Below, in pieces: positions 18,413 to 27,638 of a stretch of 64,000 nt of DNA. Every line of letters begins with the position of its first letter. Position 1 is the stretch's first letter. The notes beneath the pieces are model-generated. The model saw nothing but the letters and a program-made list of their open reading frames with translations, was not told where the DNA came from and ran no database searches. The position numbers and the translations under genes are program-made. This stretch comes from Marinobacter nauticus (lineage in GTDB: Bacteria; Pseudomonadota; Gammaproteobacteria; Pseudomonadales; Oleiphilaceae): the NCBI RefSeq assembly GCF_003634635.1, contig NZ_RBJB01000004.1, positions 310,001 to 374,000 on the forward strand, given 5' to 3'.

Positions 18413-19068
18413 TGTACCGCGTCAAGGAAGCCTTTTACACTCTCCAGGGTGAGGGCGCCCAGGCTGGACGCGCGGCGGTGTTCTGCCGGTTCAGCAAATG
18501 CAATCTCTGGACGGGGCGTGAGAAAGACCGGGCGAATGCGGTGTGCAATTTCTGCGACACAGATTTTGTCGGTACCGATGGCCAGAATGGCGGCCGCTTC
18601 GACACCCCGGAGGCCCTGGCCGCCCATATCCGGTCACTGTGGCCCGATGCTCCTGGCCGGCCCTATGTGGTCTGTACCGGCGGTGAGCCTCTGCTGCAAC
18701 TGGATGAGCCTTTGATCAGGGCCTTTCACCGGGCCGGGTTTGAGGTTGGGGTGGAAACCAATGGCACATTGCCTGCGCCCGAAGGTATCGACTGGCTGTG
18801 TGTCAGCCCGAAAGCCGATGCCGAAGTGGTCATTGCTGAGTGTGATGAGCTGAAGCTGGTCTACCCGCAGCCGCTGGCGCCACCGGAGCGATTTCTGCAC
18901 ATCCGGGCGAGGCATTACTTCCTGTCACCCATGGCCTCACCGTCTGTGCCGGAGGGTGGGCCGGATGCCATCAAGCAAAGCAATACCCGCAAAGCCACGG
19001 ACTACTGCCTGGCGCATCCGCAATGGCGGTTAACCTTGCAGATGCACAAGATTCTGGGTATCGACTGA
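18412..19068 (+). CDS. queE: 7-carboxy-7-deazaguanine synthase QueE
   Basis: Radical SAM enzyme that rearranges 6-carboxy-tetrahydropterin to 7-carboxy-7-deazaguanine, the step before QueC. The iron-sulfur cysteines are C30, C45 and C48, in the C-x14-C-x2-C spacing special to this subtype of QueE in place of the usual C-x3-C-x2-C. CTGGEPLL and the glycine-rich SAM-binding region follow. Length 218 residues. The start codon shares a base with the queC stop. It ends two bases before the convergent AraC-type gene; no terminator is visible between. Confidence 0.97.
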   Translation: MYRVKEAFYTLQGEGAQAGRAAVFCRFSKCNLWTGREKDRANAVCNFCDTDFVGTDGQNGGRFDTPEALAAHIRSLWPDAPGRPYVVCTGGEPLLQLDEPLIRAFHRAGFEVGVETNGTLPAPEGIDWLCVSPKADAEVVIAECDELKLVYPQPLAPPERFLHIRARHYFLSPMASPSVPEGGPDAIKQSNTRKATDYCLAHPQWRLTLQMHKILGID

Positions 19069-19069
19069 G

Positions 19070-20113
19070 TCAGGCGGTTTCAGCGTTCTGCAGTTCCCGG
19101 TTGCGAAAGTGGCTGGGGCTCAGCCCCGTCCAGCGTTTGAACGCCCGGGTAAAATTGGCGGCGTCGGCATAGCCCAGGCTGTCGGCAATCTGGCTCAGAT
19201 TCATGGTGGTGCTGGCCAGCAGATCCCGTGCGCGCTCCAGGCGGACCTGGTCCACAAGGGCCTGGAAGCTGGCTTCTTCTTCCTGCAGCCGGCGTTTGAG
19301 GGTGCGCTCTGAAACATACAGGGTAGAGGCCACCCGGGCCAGTTTTGGCGGAAACGGGTGGCTGGTTTCGATCACCCGTCGAACACGGCAGGCAAACCCG
19401 GCATCTTCTTTTAGTTGTTTCAGTGCCGTTTCGCATTGTTCCCGCGAACTGATCGCCAACTGATCGTTACTGAACTGCACAGGCAGATTGAGCTGGCTGG
19501 CAGGAATCACCAGGGCATCTTCACTGGCGCCGTAGTCCACCGGCACCCCGATGGAGCGTCGGAACCGGTGAAAGTGATTGGGTTCCGGGCCCCGGCGCAA
19601 AACCTGTGTCCCGGGCACCGGGCTGCCAGTGAGTTGTGCCCCCATGGAAACGCAGCCGAACAGCACGGCATCCAGAACGAATCCCTGCAACGGGCCCAGC
19701 TCGATATCGCATTTGACCGCGTACCAGACATTGCTGCCTGCGACTCGCTTCTCTACCTTCAGATGCGGTGCCCGCAAGGTGAGATAACGGGTCATCAGTT
19801 CCAAAGCCTCGGCCAGCGTGCGGCTGCTCATGACAGCGGTACCCAGTGCACCGTGCAGGGGCAGCTTGAGTTCCCTTGCCAGCAGGATACCAAGTCCAGG
19901 TTCACCACTTTCAATGATGGCCCGGGTCACAAACTCGCTGGCCTGGGCCTGGCTGACCCGAAGTTCGGTGGAATTGAGCCGGGTGGGATCCAGCCCGACT
20001 CTCAGAATCAGGTCCCGCTCATCAACACCAATAGTATGAAGCAGCTCGGCCAGGGTATGCAGGTAGATGGCCGGCATGCCCAGATCCTGAGAATTGGAAA
20101 CAGAGGCGCGCAT
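19070..20113 (-). CDS. AraC-family transcriptional regulator (OruR/arabinose-binding type)
   Basis: 347-residue regulator. The N-terminal two-thirds is the Arabinose_bd-type ligand domain found in OruR-like and lipid-responsive AraC regulators; the last 90 residues are the double helix-turn-helix (SERTLKRRLQEEE ... IADSLGYADAANFTRAFKRWTG). Adjacent on the same strand upstream is an alpha/beta hydrolase, which may or may not be a target. The start MRASVS at 20113 fits the family. The inducer is unknown; relatives respond to fatty acids, alkanes or amino acids. Confidence 0.9.
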   Translation of the reverse strand: MRASVSNSQDLGMPAIYLHTLAELLHTIGVDERDLILRVGLDPTRLNSTELRVSQAQASEFVTRAIIESGEPGLGILLARELKLPLHGALGTAVMSSRTLAEALELMTRYLTLRAPHLKVEKRVAGSNVWYAVKCDIELGPLQGFVLDAVLFGCVSMGAQLTGSPVPGTQVLRRGPEPNHFHRFRRSIGVPVDYGASEDALVIPASQLNLPVQFSNDQLAISSREQCETALKQLKEDAGFACRVRRVIETSHPFPPKLARVASTLYVSERTLKRRLQEEEASFQALVDQVRLERARDLLASTTMNLSQIADSLGYADAANFTRAFKRWTGLSPSHFRNRELQNAETA

Positions 20114-20237
20114 GATGTTCCTCGTCAGCGTGTGTTGTTGTTATGTAAGGGAGCTCGTTGGAACCGATTATGGCGCTTTGCACGGTTGAGCCCCATGACT
20201 TCGCTGACGGGTCAATGGGCCAGAGAGGCCAATTGCT

Positions 20238-21128
20238 TTATCTCGCCTGTCGTTGAACAAACTCCTGCAACACCCTGGCGGATTGGCCCGGGCGTTCCAG
20301 CATGGGCAGGTGGCCGACACCCGGGAATACGTGAACTTCCGCATTGGGTGTGGCGGTACGAAACCAGTCTACGCAACGGGTTGGTGTGATCACGTCGCGA
20401 TCACCCCATTGCACTTGCAGTGGTGGAGTGTCCGGGCCAAGAAATCGCGCGGGGGCCAGGGCATCGGCCAGCATATCGTTGAAAATATGCCGTAGCGACG
20501 CTTGCCGTTTTAGCAGGTCAGGACCCAGCAGGCCGGTCATGGCCAGCCCGGGTACCGTGGGCTTGCCATTCCCGACGCTGTTGAACATGCGGTAAACGCT
20601 GGCCCAGTCGCCAGGAATAAGAATGGCATCGCGATCAGACTTGAAGGGCGCGTTGATATCCACATCCGGGTGTTCCGGAATGCCGGCGCTATTGAGCAGT
20701 GTGACCGAGCGGGGTGGCTGGTTCAGCTTATGGGCGAGGATCGCGGCGATGGCACCGCCCATGGAACTGCCCGCCAGATGCAGGTTGTCGCCCGGGTATT
20801 CAGACAGCCAGTCCCTCAGCCGCTCTGCCTGGCGTTCGTAGCGATAGCTGGCCGCGGGCTGATACTGGCTTTCGCCCAGTCCCGGCAGGTCCGGAATCAG
20901 CAGATGCCAGTCCGAAGGCAGCTTCTGCATCCAGAGCGCCCAGTTTTCCTTCATGGAGGCAAAGCCATGGATAAGCACCAGGGTCGGACGCCCCGGACCG
21001 GGCCGGCCGCGTTCCAGAAAAATCATGCGATGACCGTCCACACCGGCTTCCCGGCGTTTGGCTCTGAGCAGCCAGCGTTGTCCGGTTCGGGCCATGGGCC
21101 AGAGATCGGGTACAGGGATCGATGCCAC
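20238..21128 (-). CDS. Alpha/beta-fold hydrolase
   Basis: Serine hydrolase of about 296 residues with the lipase/esterase signature. LIHGFASMKENW holds the oxyanion-hole region, GSSMGG the nucleophilic serine, and the C-terminal VGHLPMLERP the catalytic histidine. Likely a carboxylesterase or a lipase of the cytosol. A GTG at 21128 is preferred over a GTG six bases earlier because GAGG then stands seven bases upstream. It lies between the AraC regulator and the nuclease gene on the same strand. Substrate unknown. Confidence 0.88.
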   Translation of the reverse strand: MASIPVPDLWPMARTGQRWLLRAKRREAGVDGHRMIFLERGRPGPGRPTLVLIHGFASMKENWALWMQKLPSDWHLLIPDLPGLGESQYQPAASYRYERQAERLRDWLSEYPGDNLHLAGSSMGGAIAAILAHKLNQPPRSVTLLNSAGIPEHPDVDINAPFKSDRDAILIPGDWASVYRMFNSVGNGKPTVPGLAMTGLLGPDLLKRQASLRHIFNDMLADALAPARFLGPDTPPLQVQWGDRDVITPTRCVDWFRTATPNAEVHVFPGVGHLPMLERPGQSARVLQEFVQRQAR

Positions 21129-21224
21129 GGGCACACCTCATTACTGTGAATGCCTTGTCAGTTTAACGCGGCACGAGCCGTGCGCTATTGCCCGGCTGCC
21201 GGACTCCGGAGGCGGTGCAGCAAG

Positions 21225-22985
21225 TCAGTGGGTGGGGCTGAGGTTCAGATCGGTCAGCACGGGATTGTGGTCAGACGATCGCCACGGGCCCGACTGATCC
21301 GGGGTCTGATGGTAGCTCAGCGCCCGGGGCTCATCGGCGTTGATGTTCCAGGTTTGCGCCCGCTCAACCCAAGGCATCAGTGCCGGGCTGGCAAGCGCGT
21401 AATCAAGGGTACCTTTCTGGCCCTGGTACCGGTAGGTATAGTGCTCGCACTGCATTGGCAGGCAAGGGTGATACTGGTGTACCAGGCTGGTGAAACCGGC
21501 TTCCTGGAACTGTTCGACCGGCGCCTCGCGGGCATAGCTATTGAGATCGCCAGTGATCAGTACGGGTGTGGTTTCGGGATCTCCGGCCAGTGCCTGGAGC
21601 CAGATCACGATAGCGTTGGCGCTGAGGGTCCGCTGCCGGCTGTAGCAGCCCTGCCCGTCGCCCTGATCCTGTTCTCGGGCCGCTGCATGCCGGCAGGATT
21701 TTGATTTCAGATGTGGTACCACCACCCAGAATGTCAGCTCGCTTCCCCGGGCACGGAATGCCTGGGCGAGTGGCGGGCGGGACGCGCCTGGAAGTTCGCC
21801 TGGTCCGGGCCTGTAAGCCGGGCCAGTGGGGCGGACCCGGGATTCCCGATACAGCAAGGCAGTGCGGATGGCATCGTTGCCGTCCCTGCCCGGCGTCTGT
21901 ACGACTGCCCAATCAGCGCCGAGCGTCCGGGCCAGGCCAGCCGCCGCACTGTTTGGGCCGTAGCCGTCATTTTCCAGTTCGGTCACGGCAAGGATGTCGG
22001 GGTGCGCGTCCTGGATGGTTCGGGCGAGTTTACGGTTCTGGGTCTGAAACTGCTCGAGCGATGATGCGCCCCGTGGCGTGGGAAAGCCCTTGCCCTGCCC
22101 GTCGCCATTGAAGTAGTTCTGCAGGTTCAGGGTCATGATCCGGATACTGTCCGTTGATTTGGTCGGCGCTTGTGGTCTGGGGTTACGGGCCTGGAAACGT
22201 GGTACAGCGCCCGGTTGAACCCGCCACTGGCCAAAGCGGTAATCCAGTACGCCCTCCAGTTCTGACACGATATCGCCGGCCCGAACGGTATCGCGTTCTG
22301 ATAGCCAGGGCACCGGCGTCGGGTTTTGCTTGCCCAGGCCATCGTCCAGGGTTATCCGTTGCGCCAGGTTTTGCTGTTCCAGTGTGCGGGCAGCCGGACC
22401 TGGCGCTAACTGTTCTGTGGCAATCGCCTGATCGCTGGCCGCCAATGCCAGCTCGCCGTACCTGGCCAGGTTGTAATTATCGATGACCGTCAGGGGCTCA
22501 TCGAAACGCACCCGCATGTTTTCCAGGCTTTCGGGTGGTTGCGACCAGGGTAGCGATACGTTGATCGGCGCTGGCAGGGATGCCTGGCCGCATACTGAAA
22601 GGTTGTGCACCGGTGCCAGTTCGGTCAGGCCGTGAAACTCCTTGACAGTGCCGGTAACCCGCACCCGCTGACCCACGCTGCCACCGGCTTTGCGGGTATA
22701 GACAAACAGTGCTTCGGAGGTGGCTGGATTGTCATCGGTCTGGTGATCGGCCTGCTGCAGATAGAAGCCGGAAAAGCCGCCAGGTTTTCGGGCATCCAGT
22801 ACAAGGATGCCTTCTACGGTCACGGTTTGGCCGATCAGTGGGGATTGGTTGCCGGTGCCCTGTACCTGATGGATGGGCGTGGCGGAAGCTCCACAGCGGT
22901 TATCGGCTTGCGCCTGGAGTGGCGTCGCCGATAACACAAGCCCGAGGCAAAGAAGGGCAGTAAAGGTCTGGAGCGGTCTGGTCAC
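21225..22985 (-). CDS. Secreted ExeM/NucH-type endonuclease/exonuclease/phosphatase
   Basis: Extracellular nuclease of 586 residues. A Sec signal ends near residue 28 (PLQAQA), then a YhcR-type OB-fold region (about 35-140), then an endonuclease/exonuclease/phosphatase domain (about 270-586) with ILAVTELEND, TGDLNSYAREAP and SSDHNPVLTDL carrying the metal-binding and catalytic residues. Relatives degrade extracellular DNA for phosphate or biofilm turnover. GTG start, with no strong ribosome site. It begins nine bases after the WYL regulator stop, so the two are probably cotranscribed. Confidence 0.9.
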   Translation of the reverse strand: MTRPLQTFTALLCLGLVLSATPLQAQADNRCGASATPIHQVQGTGNQSPLIGQTVTVEGILVLDARKPGGFSGFYLQQADHQTDDNPATSEALFVYTRKAGGSVGQRVRVTGTVKEFHGLTELAPVHNLSVCGQASLPAPINVSLPWSQPPESLENMRVRFDEPLTVIDNYNLARYGELALAASDQAIATEQLAPGPAARTLEQQNLAQRITLDDGLGKQNPTPVPWLSERDTVRAGDIVSELEGVLDYRFGQWRVQPGAVPRFQARNPRPQAPTKSTDSIRIMTLNLQNYFNGDGQGKGFPTPRGASSLEQFQTQNRKLARTIQDAHPDILAVTELENDGYGPNSAAAGLARTLGADWAVVQTPGRDGNDAIRTALLYRESRVRPTGPAYRPGPGELPGASRPPLAQAFRARGSELTFWVVVPHLKSKSCRHAAAREQDQGDGQGCYSRQRTLSANAIVIWLQALAGDPETTPVLITGDLNSYAREAPVEQFQEAGFTSLVHQYHPCLPMQCEHYTYRYQGQKGTLDYALASPALMPWVERAQTWNINADEPRALSYHQTPDQSGPWRSSDHNPVLTDLNLSPTH

Positions 22986-22994
22986 GGGGCCAGT

Positions 22995-23897
22995 CTAGCA
23001 GAGACCGGCCACCGCCTTGAGTGCCCGTTCGCGTTTGCTGCCAAAACCGAGCTGGTCCGGGTTGGCCAGTTCGAGCTGCTGAACCAATGGGTCTGGATGG
23101 CTGTTTTCGTAGGTGATGCCCAGTCGGGACAGCACATAGGGCGCCAGGGCGGCTCGGGTTTCGATGTGCAGCAGGCCATTGGTCATGCCGTAGTCGCGGG
23201 CGATGATCTTCTGCTGGGCTTCGGTCAGACGCTGGTCCGGGGTGATCTCCAGTGTCACCTGCCGCTGCCAGTCGTCATCCTGCTGGGCGTTGTGCCGGGC
23301 TTTCTGGCGCAGGGCCTCAATACGGCCGTGGAAGCGGCTCAGGGCGAAATCCCGGAATTCCCGGTTGGCGCTGCACCAGGCCCGAATGTGCCAGCTGTTG
23401 CCGGCACAGACCAGAGCGTGGGGTTCCAGCACACTCTCGGCGGCTTCCGGGCGGCTCAGTGATACGTAGCTCGCCTTCAGCTGGCGATGATAACGGGTGG
23501 CGGTAACCACGGCCCGCATAACTTCCGGGTCTATATGCCGGGCCGCCTCCGGGATGACGGCGTTGCCGGGCAGGCCCAGTTCAAGATCGGAGAAGGTATC
23601 ACTCAGATTCTGCTGGCGGGCCAGAAGATCCTGATACTCGGATACGGCGCCCCGGGTGACCACCGGCTTGAAATTGGCAGAGGGGACATAGCCTTTCAGG
23701 TGCCGGTCGTAGACCAGATTGCCGGGAGCCAGTTCACGAAGATAAGTATTGATGTCCTTGGAAGCCTGCTGTCGACCGATACCAAAGCTGTGACAGATAT
23801 GGTTGGTGGTCAGTCGACCCTCCCACAGGGCGATAATCTCGATCAGGCGATAGCGAAGCAGTAAATCCCAACGAATGGGCCAGTCCGTTTTCTTCAT
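22995..23897 (-). CDS. WYL-domain transcriptional regulator (BrxR/CapW-like)
   Basis: 300-residue regulator: an N-terminal winged helix-turn-helix (about 10-75, with ALWEGRLTTNHICHSFGIGRQQASKDI), a WYL domain (about 120-205, with the residues that bind nucleotide-like ligands around HALVCAGNSWHIRAWC) and a C-terminal WCX dimerisation domain. This layout is that of BrxR and CapW, repressors often found beside phage-defence loci, but no defence genes are nearby. ATG 23897 is chosen because the helix-turn-helix then starts at the right distance. It is upstream of and probably cotranscribed with the secreted nuclease, and divergent from an MFS gene. Confidence 0.85.
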   Translation of the reverse strand: MKKTDWPIRWDLLLRYRLIEIIALWEGRLTTNHICHSFGIGRQQASKDINTYLRELAPGNLVYDRHLKGYVPSANFKPVVTRGAVSEYQDLLARQQNLSDTFSDLELGLPGNAVIPEAARHIDPEVMRAVVTATRYHRQLKASYVSLSRPEAAESVLEPHALVCAGNSWHIRAWCSANREFRDFALSRFHGRIEALRQKARHNAQQDDDWQRQVTLEITPDQRLTEAQQKIIARDYGMTNGLLHIETRAALAPYVLSRLGITYENSHPDPLVQQLELANPDQLGFGSKRERALKAVAGLC

Positions 23898-24142
23898 AAC
23901 CAGGCGCTCACGGTCCAGTAGATTGCATGGCAAATATGTTACCTGCTCCCGCCAATCGGGTCTGTTACGACCCATTAATGTAAAACATTGTCAAATGGCC
24001 TGCCAGTGCGGGCTCGGGGTCTCGGCAACTCCCTAGTGGCGCGGCTATAAAGAGGTTGGTTAAATGCTCGCCAGCAGACAATCTATAATGTTGCTATCTT
24101 TTCTTTTTGTTACCCACTGTAATCGCGACAGGCAGAATTCCG

Positions 24143-25426
24143 ATGACCCGAATGGTTGCGTCTTTATCAGCGCTGATACTCAGTATTGTCCTTCTGGTCA
24201 GTGGCAACGCCTTTCTGATGACTCTGTTGGGCATTCGCCTGAGTATTGAAGAGATTTCGCCAGATGTGATCGGCTGGGTGCTGGTGTGTTACTCCATCGG
24301 TTTTGTGCTTGGCACCTTGTATGTGCACAAGATTATTGGCCGGGTGGGTCACATCCGTGCCTTTGCGGTGTTCGCAGCCATGGCGGCGGTCACCGCACTG
24401 ATGTATCCGATGGCTATTTCCATGGTGTTCTGGGCCGTGCTGCGGGTGCTGTCCGGGTTCAGTATTGCCGGGGTGCTGGTGGTCATTGAGAGCTGGTTTT
24501 CCAGTCGGGCCACCAACGCCAATCGCGGCGCACTCTTCGCGGTCTATCAGATTGTCTTCTATCTTTCGGCCGCCGGCGGCCAGTTGATCGTCAATGTCGG
24601 TGACCCGGCCAACTTCCTGCCGTTCTCGCTGGCGGCCATGTTGTTGACGCTGGCATTGATTCCGTTGTCTTTGACCCGGATGGAGGCGCCGGTTATTGAA
24701 CAGGCCAGTCGCATGTCGGTGTTCAAGCTGGCGCGGGAGTCGTTTTCGGGCGTTGCCGGGGCGCTGATCTGTGGGGTGATGATCGGTGGCTTCTATGCCC
24801 TTGGGCCGGTTTACGCCACGCTGGTTGGCCTGGATGTGGCGCGCACCTCTACCTTTATGGCCAGCGCGATTGTGGCGGCCATGCTTCTGGCCTGGCCGCT
24901 GGGACGGCTGTGCGACCGCTTTGACCGGCGCAGGGTCATGTTCTGGGTGGCGATGGCCGCCTCGGCTTCCGCGGGCGGTGTCGCGGTGTTCGGTGCGAGC
25001 AACCTGGCGTTGTTGACCTTGTTGGTGGGGTTGTTTACTGGCCTTTCGGCCACCATCTATCCAATCGGAGTGGCGATCACCAACGACCGTATGGACAGCA
25101 ACCGGATAGTCTCCGCCAGTGCGACCTTGCTGCTGAGCTATGGTATTGGCAGTGTCATCGGCCCTATTGCCATGGCCAAGCTGATCAGCCTGTTGGGTCC
25201 GGCCGGTCTGTTCTATGGCAATGCCGGTTTCCTGCTGGTATTGGCGGTGATTACCAGCTACCGCATCAGCCACACCGAAGATGTTCCGGTGGACGAGCAG
25301 GAGCATTTCGTTCCGGCCATGCCGGAAACCTCACCGGTGCTGACCGAGATGGATCCCCGGAACACCGAGTTTCACGAATCACCGGAAGTGGAAGAAATGC
25401 AGGAGGAGCTGCGTCAGGCCGGTTGA
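24143..25426 (+). CDS. MFS transporter (YcaD-like)
   Basis: Twelve-helix major facilitator of 427 residues, the YcaD/inner-membrane-export type. The first helices (TRMVASLSALILSIVLLVSGNAF) and the second half with GRLCDRFDRRRVMF (the loop 8-9 copy of the MFS motif A) are clear. The C-terminal 45 residues are polar and acidic. ATG 24143 is preferred over an in-frame ATG 36 bases earlier; neither has a perfect ribosome site. Substrate unknown. Divergent from the WYL regulator with 245 bases between, so WYL control is possible. Confidence 0.87.
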   Translation: MTRMVASLSALILSIVLLVSGNAFLMTLLGIRLSIEEISPDVIGWVLVCYSIGFVLGTLYVHKIIGRVGHIRAFAVFAAMAAVTALMYPMAISMVFWAVLRVLSGFSIAGVLVVIESWFSSRATNANRGALFAVYQIVFYLSAAGGQLIVNVGDPANFLPFSLAAMLLTLALIPLSLTRMEAPVIEQASRMSVFKLARESFSGVAGALICGVMIGGFYALGPVYATLVGLDVARTSTFMASAIVAAMLLAWPLGRLCDRFDRRRVMFWVAMAASASAGGVAVFGASNLALLTLLVGLFTGLSATIYPIGVAITNDRMDSNRIVSASATLLLSYGIGSVIGPIAMAKLISLLGPAGLFYGNAGFLLVLAVITSYRISHTEDVPVDEQEHFVPAMPETSPVLTEMDPRNTEFHESPEVEEMQEELRQAG

Positions 25427-25490
25427 CGCAGCTTTCGGTTTTCCCCAATTATATTTTTGTCTTCACATCTGTTTTTATTTCAATGGTTAG

Positions 25491-25521
25491 CTTACTATTG
25501 GTGAATTTCCAATAAGGTAAG
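25491..25521. promoter_or_regulatory. Inverted repeat ahead of marR-like gene, candidate operator
   Basis: CTTAC-TATTGG at 25491-25501 is mirrored by CCAATA-(AG)-GTAAG at 25509-25521 around a seven-base A/T-rich centre. It lies about 70 bases upstream of the regulator gene and is of the size MarR dimers bind. Confidence 0.5.
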
Positions 25522-25588
25522 TCTTTTGTCGGTTTTCGGGGTGGCGTTTGCTTGTCCCATGCCGGATCACCATCAGGAGTAATGAACC

Positions 25589-26014
25589 ATGAGAGATCAG
25601 TTTCCGTTTGCTGTTGCCCGGGTAACCCGCCGCTGGCGCAAAATGCTCGATGAACGCCTGAAAGATCTGGGTGTTACCCAGGCGCGTTGGAGCACCATGG
25701 TGTATCTGCAGCAAGGTGGTGAAGGCCTGACCCAGCGCGAACTGGCCAGCCTGATGGCCATTGAAAACCCGACCCTGGTACGTTTGCTGGACAGTCTCGA
25801 GCAACAGGGGCTGATTGAGCGCCGCCCATGCCCCAACGATCGTCGCGCCCGTCGCCTTCACCTGACCAAGGCCGGTGTCGAGTTCATGGATGAGTTGTCC
25901 GAGCGCGCGGCCACGCTCCGAGAGGAGATGCTTGACGGCATTTCCGACAAAGACATTGAGGCATCGCTCAAGGTTTTCCACAAGATCATGGAAAACGCCG
26001 AGAAGCAGAAGTGA
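25589..26014 (+). CDS. MarR-family transcriptional regulator
   Basis: 141-residue winged-helix regulator. The recognition helix is in LTQRELASLMAIENPTLVRLLDSLEQQGLIERR and the wing in PNDRRARRLHLT. It stands three bases before an exporter gene, so it very likely represses its own operon and is released by an exporter substrate such as an aromatic compound. The ATG has AGGAG at good distance. An inverted repeat 70 bases upstream is a candidate operator. Confidence 0.93.
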   Translation: MRDQFPFAVARVTRRWRKMLDERLKDLGVTQARWSTMVYLQQGGEGLTQRELASLMAIENPTLVRLLDSLEQQGLIERRPCPNDRRARRLHLTKAGVEFMDELSERAATLREEMLDGISDKDIEASLKVFHKIMENAEKQK

Positions 26015-26017
26015 GTC

Positions 26018-27409
26018 TTGGCTGATCAATCCGTAGAGGGCCTGCGGGCCCGATATGGTGACCGCTGGCGCTGGCTGGCGGTGCTTACCGTGGTGCTCGG
26101 CACCATGGCCACGGTGCTCAGTGCCACGGTGGTCAACGTTGCCCTGCACGATATCATGGTGGAGTTCGGTATCCGCCAGGGCCAGGTTCACTGGCTGGCG
26201 ACCGGTTTCATTGCCGCCATGACCACCACCATGCTGGCTTCGGCGTGGCTGCTGGACCGCTTCGGTGTCCGCAAGACCCTCAGTACCGCCATGGCCATGT
26301 TCACGCTGATTTCCCTCGCCGGTGGCTTGGCGCCCACGCCAGAATTGTTGATTGCTGCCCGGATTGGGCAAGGGGCCATGGCCGGGTTGATGCAGCCCAT
26401 GGGCATGTATCTGGTGTTCCGGATTTTTCCGGCGGACCAGCGCGGCCGCGCCATGGGCATCTATGGCATGGGTGTGATTCTCGCGCCGGCTCTGGGCCCG
26501 GTCCTCGGTGGTTTTCTGGTGGATCAGTTCCACTGGCGCTGGGTGATGTTTGCCCCGGCTCCGGTCACCCTGCTGGGTGTGTGGATGGCCTTGCGCTTTC
26601 TGCCGTCACCACGGTCCCGTCCGGCTCCCTACATGTTCGATCTGTCCGGTATGGTTCTGCTGGGGGCCGCGGTTGCGGTCACCCTGGAAACGCTTAACCG
26701 TCTGCAGGACTGGCCCGGAGACTCTGTGCGTATTGCCTGGCAGGGCGCATTGGCTGCGATTCTGATTATTGGATTTATCGTACGTGAACGTCGTGCCGCC
26801 CATCCGCTTGTCCGATTGGCGTTACTGCGAGAGCCGGTGTTTCTGTACGCAACCCTGGGCGCCATGGCACTGGGTCTGGCGCTGTTCGGCTCTACCTATC
26901 TGATCCCGTTATTTGTGCAGACTTCGCTGGGCTTCTCGGCCACAGAAGCGGGCTTGCTGATGTTACCCGCAGGCGTCGTACTGGGCATGGTGTTCCCCGT
27001 CGCCGGCCGGCTTGCCGACAAACGCAGTGCCCGTGGGCTGGTGTTGTTTGGCATTGCCATGTTTGCCTGTTCGGCGGTGTTGTTTGCCGCTACCGGGGCG
27101 CTGGTCGGGTTTGTCTGGCTGGCATTGTGGGCAGTTGTGGGCCGAATCGGTATAGGCTTTATGTTGCCGGCGCTGTCGACGGGAGCTCTGAACCCGCTCG
27201 CGCCGGAACAGCTGGGTGCAGGTTCCAGTACGATCAATTTCGCCCGTCAGCTGGGTGGTGCGCTCGGGGTGAATATCGTTGCCCTCACCATCGAGTTCGG
27301 CGAACACGAAGGCGGGCTGCCAACCGTTTCAGCCTTTGCCTCGGCCTGGTGGCTGGTTGCGGTATGCGTGGCGCTGGCGGCGGTGCCGATCTGGAAAATG
27401 CGGGCCTGA
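26018..27409 (+). CDS. DHA2-family multidrug exporter (EmrB-like)
   Basis: Proton-coupled MFS exporter with about 14 membrane helices, 463 residues. The first helix (VVLGTMATVLSATVVNVALHDI) is the signature of DHA2 exporters, and GPVLGGFLVDQFHWRW is the motif C region. No EmrA-type adaptor is adjacent. The start is TTG at 26018, three bases after the marR stop, with weak ribosome-binding sequence, so translation is probably coupled to the regulator. Confidence 0.88.
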   Translation: MADQSVEGLRARYGDRWRWLAVLTVVLGTMATVLSATVVNVALHDIMVEFGIRQGQVHWLATGFIAAMTTTMLASAWLLDRFGVRKTLSTAMAMFTLISLAGGLAPTPELLIAARIGQGAMAGLMQPMGMYLVFRIFPADQRGRAMGIYGMGVILAPALGPVLGGFLVDQFHWRWVMFAPAPVTLLGVWMALRFLPSPRSRPAPYMFDLSGMVLLGAAVAVTLETLNRLQDWPGDSVRIAWQGALAAILIIGFIVRERRAAHPLVRLALLREPVFLYATLGAMALGLALFGSTYLIPLFVQTSLGFSATEAGLLMLPAGVVLGMVFPVAGRLADKRSARGLVLFGIAMFACSAVLFAATGALVGFVWLALWAVVGRIGIGFMLPALSTGALNPLAPEQLGAGSSTINFARQLGGALGVNIVALTIEFGEHEGGLPTVSAFASAWWLVAVCVALAAVPIWKMRA

Positions 27410-27453
27410 GGCCGGGAGTTGCCTTGTTTGCCCCTATTCATTACTATGGCCGC

Positions 27454-27630
27454 ACCTTCGGGGGAGTAGCCTCTGCACCGGTGATCCGGGCAGATGGTGG
27501 TCAACATACTTGCAGCTCAATCTGCATGGCCACTGTGTTCCTGAACAGGAATTGGCAAGACCTGAGGCAGATCACCTCCAATGGGCGGAAGGTGGGCTGT
27601 CTCATGTCTGAATTGTCTCCGCCCTGAGGT
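27454..27630 (+). ncRNA. yybP-ykoY Mn2+ riboswitch
   Basis: Leader RNA that turns on manganese exporters when Mn2+ is high. The 5' half has GGGGGAGTAGCC at 27460-27471 and the 3' half has CTCCGCCCTGAGG at about 27617-27629, the two conserved strands of this class. ACCTT at 27454-27458 pairs with GAGGT at 27626-27630 as the closing helix. The 3' strand ends nine bases before the start codon of a GDT1-type exporter, the standard target, so control is probably of translation initiation. Confidence 0.9.
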
Positions 27631-27638
27631 TCTGCTGA

